From the NCBI GenBank assembly GCA_003353825.1, contig PIVW01000070.1, positions 1-16,876 of the forward strand: DNA of 16,876 bases, given 5' to 3'. Below, one piece after another: positions 6,265 to 15,047 of this stretch (its first letter is position 1; every line of letters starts with the position of its first letter). The stretch comes from Chloroflexota bacterium. GTDB taxonomy: Bacteria; Chloroflexota; Anaerolineae; J102. The notes beneath the pieces are model-generated. The model had not been told where the DNA came from. It saw only the letters and a program-made list of their open reading frames with translations, and made no database searches. The translations under genes were made by a program, and so were the position numbers.

Positions 6265-9200
6265 ATGGAATGCCCTCGTTGTCACACACACAATCGCCAG
6301 GGCGCCCATTTTTGCAGGCGTTGTGGTCTCTTGCTGCAAAGCAACTGTCCGCGCTGTGGCGTTGATGCAATACCTGATTCTGATTTCTGTGATCATTGCG
6401 GTAATCCGCTGTCTCCCAATGCCCACATCGTCCGTGCCGGCTGGTCGGGAGAGCAAACTGCCGTCACCGCATTTCAGAACTATGCGATCACACCAGCTTC
6501 GGCAGAAGCTAACCCGAGCACTGGTGATGTCACTCGACCTGATCTGGACGCTCTCATCCCTACCGAATTCAGGTCCAAGCTCGACCAAGCGCGCGCAGAG
6601 CAAGCGATGGTTGGCGAACGCCGTATCGTGACTATGCTCTTCTGCGATGTAAAAGGTTCCACCGCCGCAGCCGAGCAACTCGATCCCGAGGAATGGACTG
6701 AAATCATCAACGGCGCTTTCGAGCACATGATCCGCCCTGTCTACAAGTATGAAGGCACCGTGGGTAGGTTGCTGGGTGATGCTGTCCTTGCCTTTTTCGG
6801 GGCGCCCATCGCTCACGAGGATGATCCCCAACGAGCTATCCTGGCCGGTTTGGATATCGTGGCCGGGATAGAGCACTATCAAGAGCAGGTCAAACGGCGG
6901 TATGGCGTCGAGTTCGGTGTGAGGGTGGGGATCAATACCGGCATGGTCGTGGTTGGTGGAGTCGGCTCAGATCTGCACATGGAATTCACCGCCACCGGCG
7001 ATGCGGTCAATCTCGCAGCCCGTATGGAGCAGACAGCCGGGCCTGGCACTGTACACATTTCAGAGGATACCTACAAATTAGTCACACCCCTGTTTGAGTT
7101 CGAAGCGCTGGGCAGTATCCAGGTTAAAGGCAAATCAGAACCCATCGCTACCTATCGCCCCCTTTATCCTAAATCACGTCCAGGCCGTGTACGTGGCATC
7201 GAAGGTCTGGATAGCCCCATGGTTGGCAGGTCCGCCGAGCTCGATCAATTGCATGGTTTGATCCGCAGGGCTTTGCAGGGTGAAGGACAGATCGTCTCCA
7301 TCATGGGAGAGGCCGGTTTGGGTAAAAGCCGGCTCATTGCTGAAATGCAGGCCCTCTGGCAGCAGGAACAGAATAGCTCTGAAACGGATTTGCGCTGGGC
7401 TACGATGGGGGCGACTTCTTATCATACAGGCCGGCCTTACGATAGTTTTCAGCAGCAGATACGTGTATGGGCGGAGATTACAGCGAATGACGCACCTGAA
7501 GTCGCACGTGACAAGCTTCAGCGTATGCTGCGGGAGTATCCTCAGCACGAAACCTTACAGACCGTGCATGAGATGCTGCTGGGAATTCATCCTGACGGTG
7601 AAGCAGTCCTCGACGGTGAGACATTCAAGCGAGAACTCTATGCCTCGATGCTACATGCTTTGCGACGTGAAATTGGCGATCAGCCCTATGTTTATATCTT
7701 TGACGATGCCCATTGGATCGATAGCGCCTCACTCGGCTTGGAAGCACATCTGTTGACCCTGGTCAAACAGTTGCCCGTTCTCTTCATCTTCGCATTCCGT
7801 CCCGACCGTGAGGCTCCGATCTGGGCATTACGCGAACGCATGCGGGTAGAGTACGCGGAGCGGTATACCGAGATCGCCTTGCAGCCCCTTTCGGATAGCC
7901 ATAGTGATGAAATGGTCAACCATCTGTTGGCTATTGCCGCTTTACCTGATGCACTCAGGGGCCAGATTCTAGAGAAAGCAGATGGTAATCCCTTTTATGT
8001 CGAGGAGATTGTTCGCACACTGATCGAACGAGGGATCGTTGTCCAAGATGAAAGTGGCGCGTACTGGCGTGCGGTTGGCGACAGCGAGAACATCGATATC
8101 CCCGATAGCCTGCAAGCATTAGTCATGGCCCGCATCGATCGCTTGACCTCTGATGTGCGACATACACTGCAATTGGCGTCGGTGATCGGTCGCTCATTCT
8201 ACCAACGGGTGTTGGCCACAATTGAGGAACAGCAACAGACGCTGGACACGAGGCTGGCAGAATTGCAGCACATGGACATCATTGTCGAGACAGCCAAGCT
8301 GCCCGAATTGGAATACATGTTCCGCCATACCATGACCCAAGAGGCGGCCTATAATACTTTGCTGCTCAAACGGCGGAGCGAGTTTCATCTACGTGTCGGA
8401 GGGGCTCTGGAAAGGCTGTTTCCCAACCGCTTGGAAGAGCTGGCGCCTACGCTGGCTCACCATTTTGCCGAAGCCAACAATTCTACTAAGGCACTTGCTT
8501 ACCATATCCAAGCCGGAGATATCGCCTACCGTCTCTATGCCCTAAAAGAAGCAATCGACCATTACGCATGCGCCTTGAACGATGTTGAAGCTGCCCACGT
8601 GGATCAATTATTGCATGTCTACAATCGCTTAGGCCGAACCTATGAACTCATCCACGATTATGCCAGCGCCATCGATCTCTACAAAGCCATGGCGGCCGTT
8701 GGCGAAGATCGAGCTGAGCCCCGGCTAAAGATTAACGCACTTCTGGGACAGGCGTTAGCCCACACGGTCAGCGAGTTCATCGATCCATCACTTGCGTTCG
8801 ACATGGTCTCAAATGCACTGGCATTGGCGCAGGAGTATCAAGATGCACCGGGTGAGGCCAGGGCACTGTGGGTGCTGATGCTCGTCCACATGTATGGACT
8901 GAATAAGCAAGAGGATGCTGCTGTTTACGGTCAAAAGGCCCTAGAGTTAGCGCGGACATTGGCACTGCGTGAGCAGATGGCTTTTACTCTTAGTGATCTC
9001 GCCATCAATGCCGGTCAATTGGGCCAGATCCATGCCATGGACGCCTATACCGATGAAGCGATTGTGCTATGGCGTGAACTGGACAATCAGCCTATGTTGG
9101 CCTCATCGTTACACTACAAGAGCATGGTCGAACAGTTTCGTGGTAATAACAGATCTGCCTTTAATTGGGCTGAGCAGGGCTTTGATTTGGCGCGCCGTGT

Positions 9201-9984
9201 TGAGAATCTCTATGGCCAGTCAGGTTGTTTGAGTGTTATCGGCCTGGCCGGCAGGGAATTGGGAGACTATGGCCGAGCGATTGAGGCCCTTGAGACCAGG
9301 CATCAGTTGTTCGAGCAGGCAGAGGGTTTGGGTTGGGCTGCGCGCACCATCGAACTGGCTATAGTCTATGCTGAGTTAGGGGTTCCACCAGAACGCCTGA
9401 CTCAGTTTTATGCCTACAAATCAGTGGTCGAGACGCTCTCCAAGACATATCGCAATTGGGTTCGATCCCTTTTTGCTTATTATGGGATGATTGTGGGTGA
9501 TGAAGAAAATGCTGCCGAGACGCTTACTTTACTACAAGTTGACCTTAAAGCAAGTAAATTTGAAAATGGCGCCCTGGCATGGTATGCGATCTCAAAGGGC
9601 ATGCTGGCATTCAAGGGTCAGCACTACGATACCGCCCTATCTGATCTGGAGTCTGGTTTGGATTGGTGTCGACAATTCGAATTTGAATGGCATGTGCCAG
9701 AATTATTATTGTGGCAAGGCAAGGTTTTTCATGCCAGTGGTGATGAGACAGCAGCGCGAGCAAGTTGGCAGCAAGCAAGAGAAATGGCCGTCCGTATGGA
9801 AAGCAAGCGTATCCTCTGGCAGGTGCTGGCGCTATTGGCTGAAACCAGTCAAGACGAATCGGAGATGGCGAAACTACATCGGGAGGCGCGCGCCATTGTA
9901 GAGGCTATTGCCGAAAGCCTCAGTGAACCAGACCTGCAGAATTTCTTCCTCAATCTACCTCACGTAAAACCCTCACTTCCATAA
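6265..9984 (+). CDS. Zinc-ribbon / class III nucleotide cyclase / AAA-type ATPase / TPR regulator
   Basis: This is a 1239-residue multidomain protein. Two N-terminal zinc ribbons are C3-C6-C17-C20 and C28-C31-C42-C45. A class III adenylate/guanylate cyclase domain spans ~118-300: metal-binding aspartates D128 (in FCDVKGST) and D172 (in LLGDAV), and the transition-state pair N249/R253 (in GDAVNLAARM). The position before GD that is often the purine-selecting lysine is R168, so nucleotide specificity is uncertain. An ATPase domain follows, with Walker A GEAGLGKS (348-355) and Walker B YIFDDAHW (477-484). From ~740 to the end are helical TPR-like repeats (for example ALAYHIQAGDIAYRLYALKEA). The architecture is typical of Chloroflexota signalling ATPases (STAND-like). 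No membrane segment is seen. It looks complete; the PIG-L gene starts 14 bases downstream, possibly in the same transcript. Confidence 0.9.
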   Translation: MECPRCHTHNRQGAHFCRRCGLLLQSNCPRCGVDAIPDSDFCDHCGNPLSPNAHIVRAGWSGEQTAVTAFQNYAITPASAEANPSTGDVTRPDLDALIPTEFRSKLDQARAEQAMVGERRIVTMLFCDVKGSTAAAEQLDPEEWTEIINGAFEHMIRPVYKYEGTVGRLLGDAVLAFFGAPIAHEDDPQRAILAGLDIVAGIEHYQEQVKRRYGVEFGVRVGINTGMVVVGGVGSDLHMEFTATGDAVNLAARMEQTAGPGTVHISEDTYKLVTPLFEFEALGSIQVKGKSEPIATYRPLYPKSRPGRVRGIEGLDSPMVGRSAELDQLHGLIRRALQGEGQIVSIMGEAGLGKSRLIAEMQALWQQEQNSSETDLRWATMGATSYHTGRPYDSFQQQIRVWAEITANDAPEVARDKLQRMLREYPQHETLQTVHEMLLGIHPDGEAVLDGETFKRELYASMLHALRREIGDQPYVYIFDDAHWIDSASLGLEAHLLTLVKQLPVLFIFAFRPDREAPIWALRERMRVEYAERYTEIALQPLSDSHSDEMVNHLLAIAALPDALRGQILEKADGNPFYVEEIVRTLIERGIVVQDESGAYWRAVGDSENIDIPDSLQALVMARIDRLTSDVRHTLQLASVIGRSFYQRVLATIEEQQQTLDTRLAELQHMDIIVETAKLPELEYMFRHTMTQEAAYNTLLLKRRSEFHLRVGGALERLFPNRLEELAPTLAHHFAEANNSTKALAYHIQAGDIAYRLYALKEAIDHYACALNDVEAAHVDQLLHVYNRLGRTYELIHDYASAIDLYKAMAAVGEDRAEPRLKINALLGQALAHTVSEFIDPSLAFDMVSNALALAQEYQDAPGEARALWVLMLVHMYGLNKQEDAAVYGQKALELARTLALREQMAFTLSDLAINAGQLGQIHAMDAYTDEAIVLWRELDNQPMLASSLHYKSMVEQFRGNNRSAFNWAEQGFDLARRVENLYGQSGCLSVIGLAGRELGDYGRAIEALETRHQLFEQAEGLGWAARTIELAIVYAELGVPPERLTQFYAYKSVVETLSKTYRNWVRSLFAYYGMIVGDEENAAETLTLLQVDLKASKFENGALAWYAISKGMLAFKGQHYDTALSDLESGLDWCRQFEFEWHVPELLLWQGKVFHASGDETAARASWQQAREMAVRMESKRILWQVLALLAETSQDESEMAKLHREARAIVEAIAESLSEPDLQNFFLNLPHVKPSLP

Positions 9985-9998
9985 ATCGATCGTTCCCT

Positions 9999-10836
9999 AT
10001 GGCAAAACGAATCCTGGCGGTTTTCGCCCACTCTGATGATGAAGGCGCCATAGCCGGAACCTTGGCACACTATGCCCAACAAGGTGTCTATGTCGTACTT
10101 GCCTGCGCCACGCGCTGTGAAGCAGGGGAGATCAGCAATCCTGCCCTGGCCACACCCGAGAACCTGGGGGCGGTGCGCGAACAGGAACTGCGTTGTGCTT
10201 GTGATGTCATTGCTATCGCTGAACTTCACATGCTCGACTACTGTGATTCCGGGTATGGATGGCACAGATGAAAACGACAGCTCGACCGCCTTCATCCAGG
10301 CAGATCCCGATGAGGTGAAACGCAAGCTGGTATGCATTATCCGTCAGGTCAGGCCGAACATCATCATTACATTCGAGCCCTTTGGTTGGTGTGGACATCC
10401 AGATCATATCGCAACGGGTCGCTATACCACCGAGGCCTTTTATCTAGCAGGAGACACTCATGCCTTTCTGGAAACAGGGATATCCTGGTTACCGCAACGA
10501 CTCTATCATGCTGCCATGCCTCTGAGTAGTTTCAAGACCATGCTGGACTACGCCAGAGCGCATGATATTGATATTAGCGGCTTTGAGGATGTATCTGTCG
10601 ATAAACTCGACTCTCTGTTGCCGCAGATCACGCACGAGTTAGATGTGCGAGCGCTGATGGATATCAAAGATGCTGCCACGATCTGCCATCCCACACAATT
10701 TGGTGAGGATAGTCTATTCAGACAACTGCCGCCTGAGATGCGGGCTGCGAGCATGGGGACGGAGTATTTCATCCAAGTTGAGCCACCACTTGAAACTGGT
10801 GTAAAGCTGAAGGTGATCTGTTTGAGGGTTCCCTGA
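9999..10836 (+). pseudogene. PIG-L / LmbE-family N-acetyl-sugar deacetylase with a one-base frameshift
   Basis: PIG-L enzymes are zinc-dependent deacetylases of N-acetylglucosaminyl compounds (for example in mycothiol or bacillithiol synthesis). The first frame gives MAKRILAVFAHSDDEG, then the family text ATRCEAGEISNPALATPENL, and stops as YCDSGYGWHR. Dropping T10254 joins it to the second frame as DYCDSG/MDGTDEN, which continues with TFEPFGWCGHPDHIATGR and ends at 10836. The corrected product is about 278 residues, normal for the family. The ligand motif is AHSDDE (H11, D14) instead of the usual AHPDDE, and the second metal motif HPDH is present. The cause is either a real +1 mutation or a base-calling error, so the gene may be functional if the latter. 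It has no Shine-Dalgarno and lies 14 bases after the cyclase stop. Confidence 0.85.
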
Positions 10837-10848
10837 AAACGCCCACTT

Positions 10849-10887
10849 GATAGATCGTGCCCATCTGCATGCCGCCCACGATCCATC
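10849..10887. terminator. Strong hairpin between convergent genes (possible bidirectional terminator)
   Basis: Arms GATAGATCGTG (10849-10859) and CACGATCCATC (10877-10887) pair over 11 bases with one mismatch around a 17-base loop. It sits in the 63-base gap between the convergent PIG-L and asparaginase genes, where a shared terminator is expected. No clear U-run follows on either strand, so termination is inferred from position and structure. Confidence 0.45.
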
Positions 10888-10899
10888 CGTATATAAAAT

Positions 10900-11904
10900 T
10901 CACCACTCGCTAAGTTCACCTCGTAAGTTGGAGGTTAGTAGATGGCGTCGGGCAGCGTAGTCTAGCTTATCTTGCCCCAGTAAAAATATTAGTTTAACAA
11001 GCGCTGTCGTCGATGTCATGTCGTAACCGGAGACCACGCCTACATCCACCAGGCGGCGACCGGCAGCGTAGGCTTCGAGTTGGATACGGCCCTGCAATTG
11101 CTGACTGATGGCGACAACCAATAGATCCCGCTCTGCGATGGCGTTGCCCAACACTCCGCTGAGGCCGTGAATAGCGGAGACATTGCCACTGCCAAAGGTT
11201 TCCAACACAAGACCTCGAATAGGTGCATCGATGAGCGCGCACAACAGATCGGGCGTAAGGCCGGGGAAGAGTTTGACCAGAGCTACGTTGGCATCCACAT
11301 GGTTGTGGACCAACAGTAGGTCAGGTTTAGGCGGGAGCTTGGGCAGGCGCGGATATCTGATGTGCGTGCCGATTCGAGCCAGCGGTGGGCAATCTGGGGA
11401 ATCGAAAGCATCGAACGAAGCGATTGAGGTCTTGACCGCCCTGTTACCTCGCAGCAGACGATCCCCAAAGAAAATGCCGACCTCACGCGTCTGCTGATGC
11501 TCTGCAGCCGCCAACTGTACCGCGGTGATGACATTACTGCGGGCGTCGTTTCGCACCTCACCAATGGGTAATTGTGCACCGGTCAAGATCACCGGTTTGT
11601 GCAAGCCTTCCAACAGAAACGACAAGGCCGCCGCAGTGTACGCCATGGTATCAGTGCCGTGCAGGATGACAAAACCATCGTATGATTGGTAGCGGTCGCC
11701 AATGTGTTGGGCAAGGCGTAACCAGTCGTTGGGACCCAAATCCACCGAGTCTCGGGGCGGTTCCAACGTGAAATGGTCGGTTTCAGCCACCCGTTCGAGT
11801 TCCGGGATCTGGTCGAGCAGGCCCTGGATGCCGGCCGGTTCGAGTGTGCCATCAAGGCGGCGTACCATGCCCAGGGTGCCGCCGGTGTAGATGAGATGGA
11901 TCAT
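10900..11904 (-). CDS. ansA: L-asparaginase, type I (cytoplasmic)
   Basis: This enzyme hydrolyses L-asparagine to aspartate and ammonia. Its 334 residues are the usual length for the family. The nucleophile loop is YTGGTLGM, with T10 as the first catalytic threonine. The second catalytic segment HGTDTMAYTA (82-91) supplies T84 and D85, and KPVILTGAQ (103-111) supplies the conserved lysine. R119-N-D-A-R is also family-typical. The C-terminal domain carries GLVLETFGSGN and the dimer-interface region. There is no signal peptide, which fits the type I cytoplasmic form, not the periplasmic type II. The start ATG at 11902-11904 gives the expected family N-terminus. The gene stands alone on the minus strand, facing the PIG-L gene; no convincing promoter was identified upstream. 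Confidence 0.92.
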   Translation of the reverse strand: MIHLIYTGGTLGMVRRLDGTLEPAGIQGLLDQIPELERVAETDHFTLEPPRDSVDLGPNDWLRLAQHIGDRYQSYDGFVILHGTDTMAYTAAALSFLLEGLHKPVILTGAQLPIGEVRNDARSNVITAVQLAAAEHQQTREVGIFFGDRLLRGNRAVKTSIASFDAFDSPDCPPLARIGTHIRYPRLPKLPPKPDLLLVHNHVDANVALVKLFPGLTPDLLCALIDAPIRGLVLETFGSGNVSAIHGLSGVLGNAIAERDLLVVAISQQLQGRIQLEAYAAGRRLVDVGVVSGYDMTSTTALVKLIFLLGQDKLDYAARRHLLTSNLRGELSEW

Positions 11905-12233
11905 GCAGATAATGTCTTCCAGTTCATTTTATGGTTCAACATGACTTCGCGTGGTCCTAGAAAACCACGTGTTGCGTGCTGGTTGTGCTAACGAACAAGA
12001 CCTTTCTAGCAGTAGCCACGCAAATTCCGAAAGGGCCCATTTTATAAATGCCGTAACTATCGTAGTATATCATAGATGTCACATAGCAATACCCGGCACC
12101 ACCGCACCGCTCGGCAACTCCTATGGTAGAATACCCCATGATGATGGCGAGTAAACGGTAACATCACATGATCTGTCAGACGCTGTCAACTGACATCACC
12201 ACCCCCAATCTCTAGTCTTCAATTCCCAACTCC
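11905..12233. other. Divergent intergenic region between ansA and nth
   Basis: I see no gene in these 329 bases, which must hold promoters for both flanking genes. Small inverted repeats are visible: CGTGGT/ACCACG (11950-11955 with 11964-11969, 8-base loop) and TGTCAG/CTGACA (12174-12179 with 12190-12195, 10-base loop). A minus-strand TATACT hexamer lies at 12064-12069 without a good -35. Either repeat could be an operator or chance. Confidence 0.35.
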
Positions 12234-12887
12234 ATGCCAAATCTCTCCCCAGACTCCCCACCCGAGCAACGTATTGACGAGATCATCCGCCGTTTGCGCC
12301 GGGAACATCCCGATGCCTGTTGCGCCTTGGTGCATGACAATGCCTACGAGCTATTGGTCGCCACGGTATTATCGGCGCAGTGTACTGCCGAGCACGTCAA
12401 TAAGGTGACGCCGGAGTTGTTCTCTCGATATCCGGATGCCAAAACCATGGCCGAGGCAGATCGGATCGAAATCGAAACGGCGATCCGTTCCACCGGTTTC
12501 TTTCGCAACAAGGCCAAACATATTCAACAAGCCTCGCAGATTATCGCCTACGATTATGAGGGTGAAGTGCCAGCAGATATGGATCAGCTCACACAATTGC
12601 CCGGCGTGGCCCGCAAAACAGCCAATGTCGTGCTCGGGGTTGCTTACAACATTGCCGACGGAGTCGTCGTCGATACACATGTCAAACGTCTGTCGAATCG
12701 TTTGGGACTGACTGAAAACAGCAATCCCACTAAGATCGAGGTAGATCTTATGGCCTTGGCGCCACGTGAGGATTGGATCGACATCTCACATCTGCTTATC
12801 TTCCATGGGCGTAGGGTGTGCAATGCTCGCAGGCCCGATTGCCCCAACTGCGTGCTGAACGATATCTGCCCTTCGGTTGAATTGTAG
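12234..12887 (+). CDS. nth: Endonuclease III (DNA glycosylase/AP lyase)
   Basis: This base-excision-repair enzyme removes oxidised pyrimidines and cleaves the abasic site. Its 217 residues match the family length. The helix-hairpin-helix is QLPGVARKTANVV (121-133) with catalytic K128. The catalytic aspartate is D147 in VVVDTHVKR. The [4Fe-4S] loop is complete: C196-x6-C203-x2-C206-x5-C212. The N-terminal helical region contains LLVATVLSAQCTAEHVNKV, also typical. The ATG has no Shine-Dalgarno, as for several other genes here. The stop is 5 bases before the GTG of the PqqB-like gene, so the two are probably co-transcribed. No lesion is seen. Confidence 0.95.
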   Translation: MPNLSPDSPPEQRIDEIIRRLRREHPDACCALVHDNAYELLVATVLSAQCTAEHVNKVTPELFSRYPDAKTMAEADRIEIETAIRSTGFFRNKAKHIQQASQIIAYDYEGEVPADMDQLTQLPGVARKTANVVLGVAYNIADGVVVDTHVKRLSNRLGLTENSNPTKIEVDLMALAPREDWIDISHLLIFHGRRVCNARRPDCPNCVLNDICPSVEL

Positions 12888-12892
12888 GCAGG

Positions 12893-13855
12893 GTGTCGAT
12901 AGAAAAGCAGACAAGGATCAGAGCAAACACAGTGCCCTTTCAAACTCATGAATCAACTCACGTACAAGCCGTTCTTCTCGGCACTGCACAAGATGGCGGC
13001 GTCCCGCACGCGGATTGCACTTGTAGGACATGTGCGGCAGCCCGGCAAGACCCACGTAAACGCCAATTCGCTTCCTGCTTGGGCCTGGCCGATCACGGTA
13101 CCCGGCAATGCTGGCTGATCGACGCCACACCCGATTTCCCCTCGCAACTCCACGCCCTCATTAACCAGACGTCTGCCGTAGCTCCAGGGGGCGATGCCGA
13201 TCTCCGACCCCTTCGACAAGCTCAGGACGTCGCTCAAACCTCTGGTCTCCGACTCTCCGGCATCTTGCTTACACACGCCCACATCGGCCACTACACCGGT
13301 TTGATCTATCTCGGAGCGGAGGTGATGAACACCGACCACATGCCTGTCTACTGCACTGAACAGATGGCAACGTTTTTAATGGAGAATGCACCTTGGTCGG
13401 GGCTGGTACAAGGTGGGAATATCAACCTACACTTGTTGGAAATAGGTAGCAAACATGCACTGACCCCAGATCTGAGCTTCACACCGTTGCTCGTCCCCCA
13501 CCGTGATGAATACAGCGATACCGTCGCTTTCTGGGTAAAAGGACCCTCCCAGTCGCTAGTCTACTGCCCTGACATCGATAGCTGGGATAATGTTCAACTG
13601 CCAGATACGGAGATCGCCCTATTGGACGGCAGCTTTTATAGCCCTGCTGAGTTGCCTGGGCGCGATCTCTCACAAATCCCCCATCCCTTTGTCAACGATA
13701 GTGTCGAACACTTTCAGGTGTGGACGGCCAAAACAGAGATCAATTTCATCCACCTCAATCACAGCAATATTTTGTGGCATCTTGGACCTGAGCGACAGGA
13801 ATTAACACGGCGAGGTTTTGGCGTAGGGGTGTTTGGGCAGTCATGGACGTTATGA
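12893..13855 (+). CDS. PqqB-like metallo-beta-lactamase-fold hydrolase with a repeat insertion
   Basis: This 320-residue protein is related to PqqB of pyrroloquinoline quinone synthesis. It has VLLGTAQDGGVPHADCTCRTC with a zinc-knuckle CxCxxC (C42, C44, C47), the metal motif HAHIGH (128-133), PHRDEYSDT (202-210), YCPDID (224-229) and HLNHSN (287-292). No other pqq gene is in the window, so a PQQ role is not supported; many such proteins are orphan hydrolases. Residues ~97-118 look inserted relative to the family and are encoded partly by the dispersed repeat at 13208-13229. The GTG start at 12893 follows an AGG-rich stretch very closely; the GTG at 12932 is an alternative and keeps the whole domain. 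The gene is convergent with the next one, with a 3-base gap. Confidence 0.85.
   Translation: MSIEKQTRIRANTVPFQTHESTHVQAVLLGTAQDGGVPHADCTCRTCAAARQDPRKRQFASCLGLADHGTRQCWLIDATPDFPSQLHALINQTSAVAPGGDADLRPLRQAQDVAQTSGLRLSGILLTHAHIGHYTGLIYLGAEVMNTDHMPVYCTEQMATFLMENAPWSGLVQGGNINLHLLEIGSKHALTPDLSFTPLLVPHRDEYSDTVAFWVKGPSQSLVYCPDIDSWDNVQLPDTEIALLDGSFYSPAELPGRDLSQIPHPFVNDSVEHFQVWTAKTEINFIHLNHSNILWHLGPERQELTRRGFGVGVFGQSWTL
13208..13229 (-). repeat. Dispersed repeat copy 2, inside the PqqB-like gene
   Basis: Read on the minus strand this is GTCCTGAGCTTGTCGAAGGG, differing from copy 1 (5973-5994) at one base. In the coding frame it produces part of the segment RPLRQAQDV, which has no counterpart in the family as I know it. 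The reading frame is preserved, so the gene tolerated the insertion. Confidence 0.6.
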
Positions 13856-13858
13856 GCT

Positions 13859-14239
13859 TCACTCAACCCCGTAACTGTCGTTTATAGTTGCACCATCTAT
13901 CTCCACGATCACGCCTAACACCGCCAGCGCATCGAGCACGGTATCGGTAAAACTGCGGGCTGAGTGGCCGATTAGCGTGGATTCGAAGCGGGCGCCATAG
14001 CTGGTGGCGATGACCAGCTTGTGCAATTGTAGATCGAGCCATAGTTCCAGAGCTTCATCCTCACTGCCTGGGAAGGGGAGGGGACCGGTGCTAAGACCGA
14101 CGGGGATGGTGTGCAGCGTATTGGGGGCATGATCTGCCGCATTGTCTAGCGCAACTCTGACTGCGACGAGCACATCACTGTACAGATTTACGGTCCCGGG
14201 GGTTGAATGCTCTGAATTGGATGAGTTCGAAGGATTCAT
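13859..14239 (-). CDS. Hypothetical protein, probably DUF5996-like
   Basis: This protein has 126 residues and its function is unknown. The order of features resembles the C-terminal half of DUF5996: VAVRVALDNAADHAPN, then VGLSTGPLPFPG, then LDLQLHKLVIATSYG, then SFTDTVLDALAVLGVIVEI. In that family the parallels are 'VRLAL.P..NHWW', 'LTTS.IPYG', 'FDFIDH.LVI.TSDG' and 'SVADFY...M.AL..LGI...'. The conserved NHWW is not present and the N-terminal part is missing, so this is divergent or truncated. The ATG overlaps the stop of the upstream GNAT fragment by four bases (ATGA). It ends 3 bases from the convergent PqqB-like gene. The assignment is from pattern memory only. Confidence 0.5.
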   Translation of the reverse strand: MNPSNSSNSEHSTPGTVNLYSDVLVAVRVALDNAADHAPNTLHTIPVGLSTGPLPFPGSEDEALELWLDLQLHKLVIATSYGARFESTLIGHSARSFTDTVLDALAVLGVIVEIDGATINDSYGVE

Positions 14240-14580
14240 TGAGTGGTTAGATTCCTGTTTTCTAGCAAGCCGACGATTTGCAGCCAGGGTGGTTCGGTGT
14301 GTGGATTTCGAAGGGGGGTCATGCCCAGCTTGCGCATGACCCCCTGCGAGGCCAGGTTATCGTATTCGGTGCAGGCGAGAATGCGTCTGAGTTTCAGCTG
14401 GCCGAAGGCGTAGTCAATCATGGCCCGTGCAGCCTCGCTGGCATAACCCAGATTCTGGTGTAAACAATCGATTGCCCTTGATTTACCCTGTCGCCAGCAT
14501 TCACACAAACCTGTTGAATGATGCGGGCCCCAAGGATCAATTACATCCCGGGAGTTTTCCAATGTGGCTGCAATGATCAT
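14236..14580 (-). pseudogene. GNAT acetyltransferase (Acetyltransf_3 type), N-terminally truncated
   Basis: Residues ~42-114 are a clear GNAT C-terminal half. They show the acetyl-CoA loop as QNLGYASEAARAM, then LKLRRILACTEYDNLASQGV, MRKLGM and a terminal VGLLEN. The first ~41 residues have no GNAT character, and a full-length member has ~80-100 residues before the acetyl-CoA loop. The missing part is not found in the other two minus-strand frames just upstream, so deletion is likely. Activity is improbable because half of the substrate-binding sheet is gone. The stop overlaps the start of the DUF5996-like gene by four bases. Confidence 0.7.
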
Positions 14581-14628
14581 GCCAACGCCCCCTCATATCA
14601 CCCTAACCGCGATCTCGCCGCGGTTGGC
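14581..14628. repeat. Palindromic element between the GNAT fragment and the DUF5615 gene
   Basis: AACCGCG (14605-14611) and CGCGGTT (14619-14625) form a perfect 7-base stem with a 7-base loop. A second pair, GCCAAC (14581-14586) and GTTGGC (14623-14628), overlaps it and would give an alternative fold. There is no T-run on either side, so it is not a standard terminator. It may be a REP-like element. Confidence 0.45.
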
Positions 14629-14670
14629 GATGAGGATTATGTCAAACATGGATTAACATTATGAAAATGT

Positions 14671-15045
14671 TTATTCTCTAACAACAAACTCTGCCAGGTT
14701 TCGTATTGTGTTGCCCATCTCTTCTCCATTTACTCTGACCAGCAGACGAAGTATCCGTTCTTGTATTTCACCAATGGGAAGGTGTTGTGACACGATAATG
14801 CCATGATGGCTTCGTTCAGCGAACCACCATTGCTCAAAGATTGGAACAAAATCTTGGATATTATGCGTAAGAAGAGAGCGTTCTTCTGATGTGGCAAAAG
14901 CCAGTATGTCTTCATCCCCCAAGGTGTCGTGTCCAACCTCCCTTGCGGAAATGCAGTCGAACCCCTCTCGGCGCAAATTCGCTGCCAACCTCATATTGAC
15001 ATCGGCATCCAGGTAGAGCTTGATACTAAGCCCTGGATCGGGCAT
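14671..15045 (-). CDS. DUF5615 PIN-like toxin of a toxin-antitoxin pair
   Basis: This 124-residue protein belongs to the DUF5615 (PIN-like) family, predicted ribonuclease toxins. Visible motifs are KLYLDADVN (9-17) with acidic D13 and D15, then VGHDTLGDEDILAFA (37-51), then LLTHNIQDF (58-66) with D65. These are the three acidic clusters expected of a PIN-type active site. The ATG lies 2 bases after the stop of the DUF433 gene, the standard antitoxin-toxin order. The length is normal and no lesion is seen. Toxicity and RNA cleavage are inferences from family; few members have been tested as far as I know. Confidence 0.85.
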   Translation of the reverse strand: MPDPGLSIKLYLDADVNMRLAANLRREGFDCISAREVGHDTLGDEDILAFATSEERSLLTHNIQDFVPIFEQWWFAERSHHGIIVSQHLPIGEIQERILRLLVRVNGEEMGNTIRNLAEFVVRE

Positions 15046-15047
15046 CG

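Noticed and set aside
6193..6882. 229-codon minus-strand frame
   Set aside because: It lies antisense to the zinc-ribbon and cyclase domain, whose motifs are unmistakable; it is a shadow.
12061..12080. Possible palindrome CTATCGTAG...ATCATAG as operator
   Set aside because: Only the outer four bases pair; too weak.
12893..13855. Calling the gene pqqB proper
   Set aside because: No pqqA, C, D or E is nearby, and many PqqB-like proteins have other roles.
14605..14625. Rho-independent terminator
   Set aside because: The stem is good but no T-run follows on either strand.
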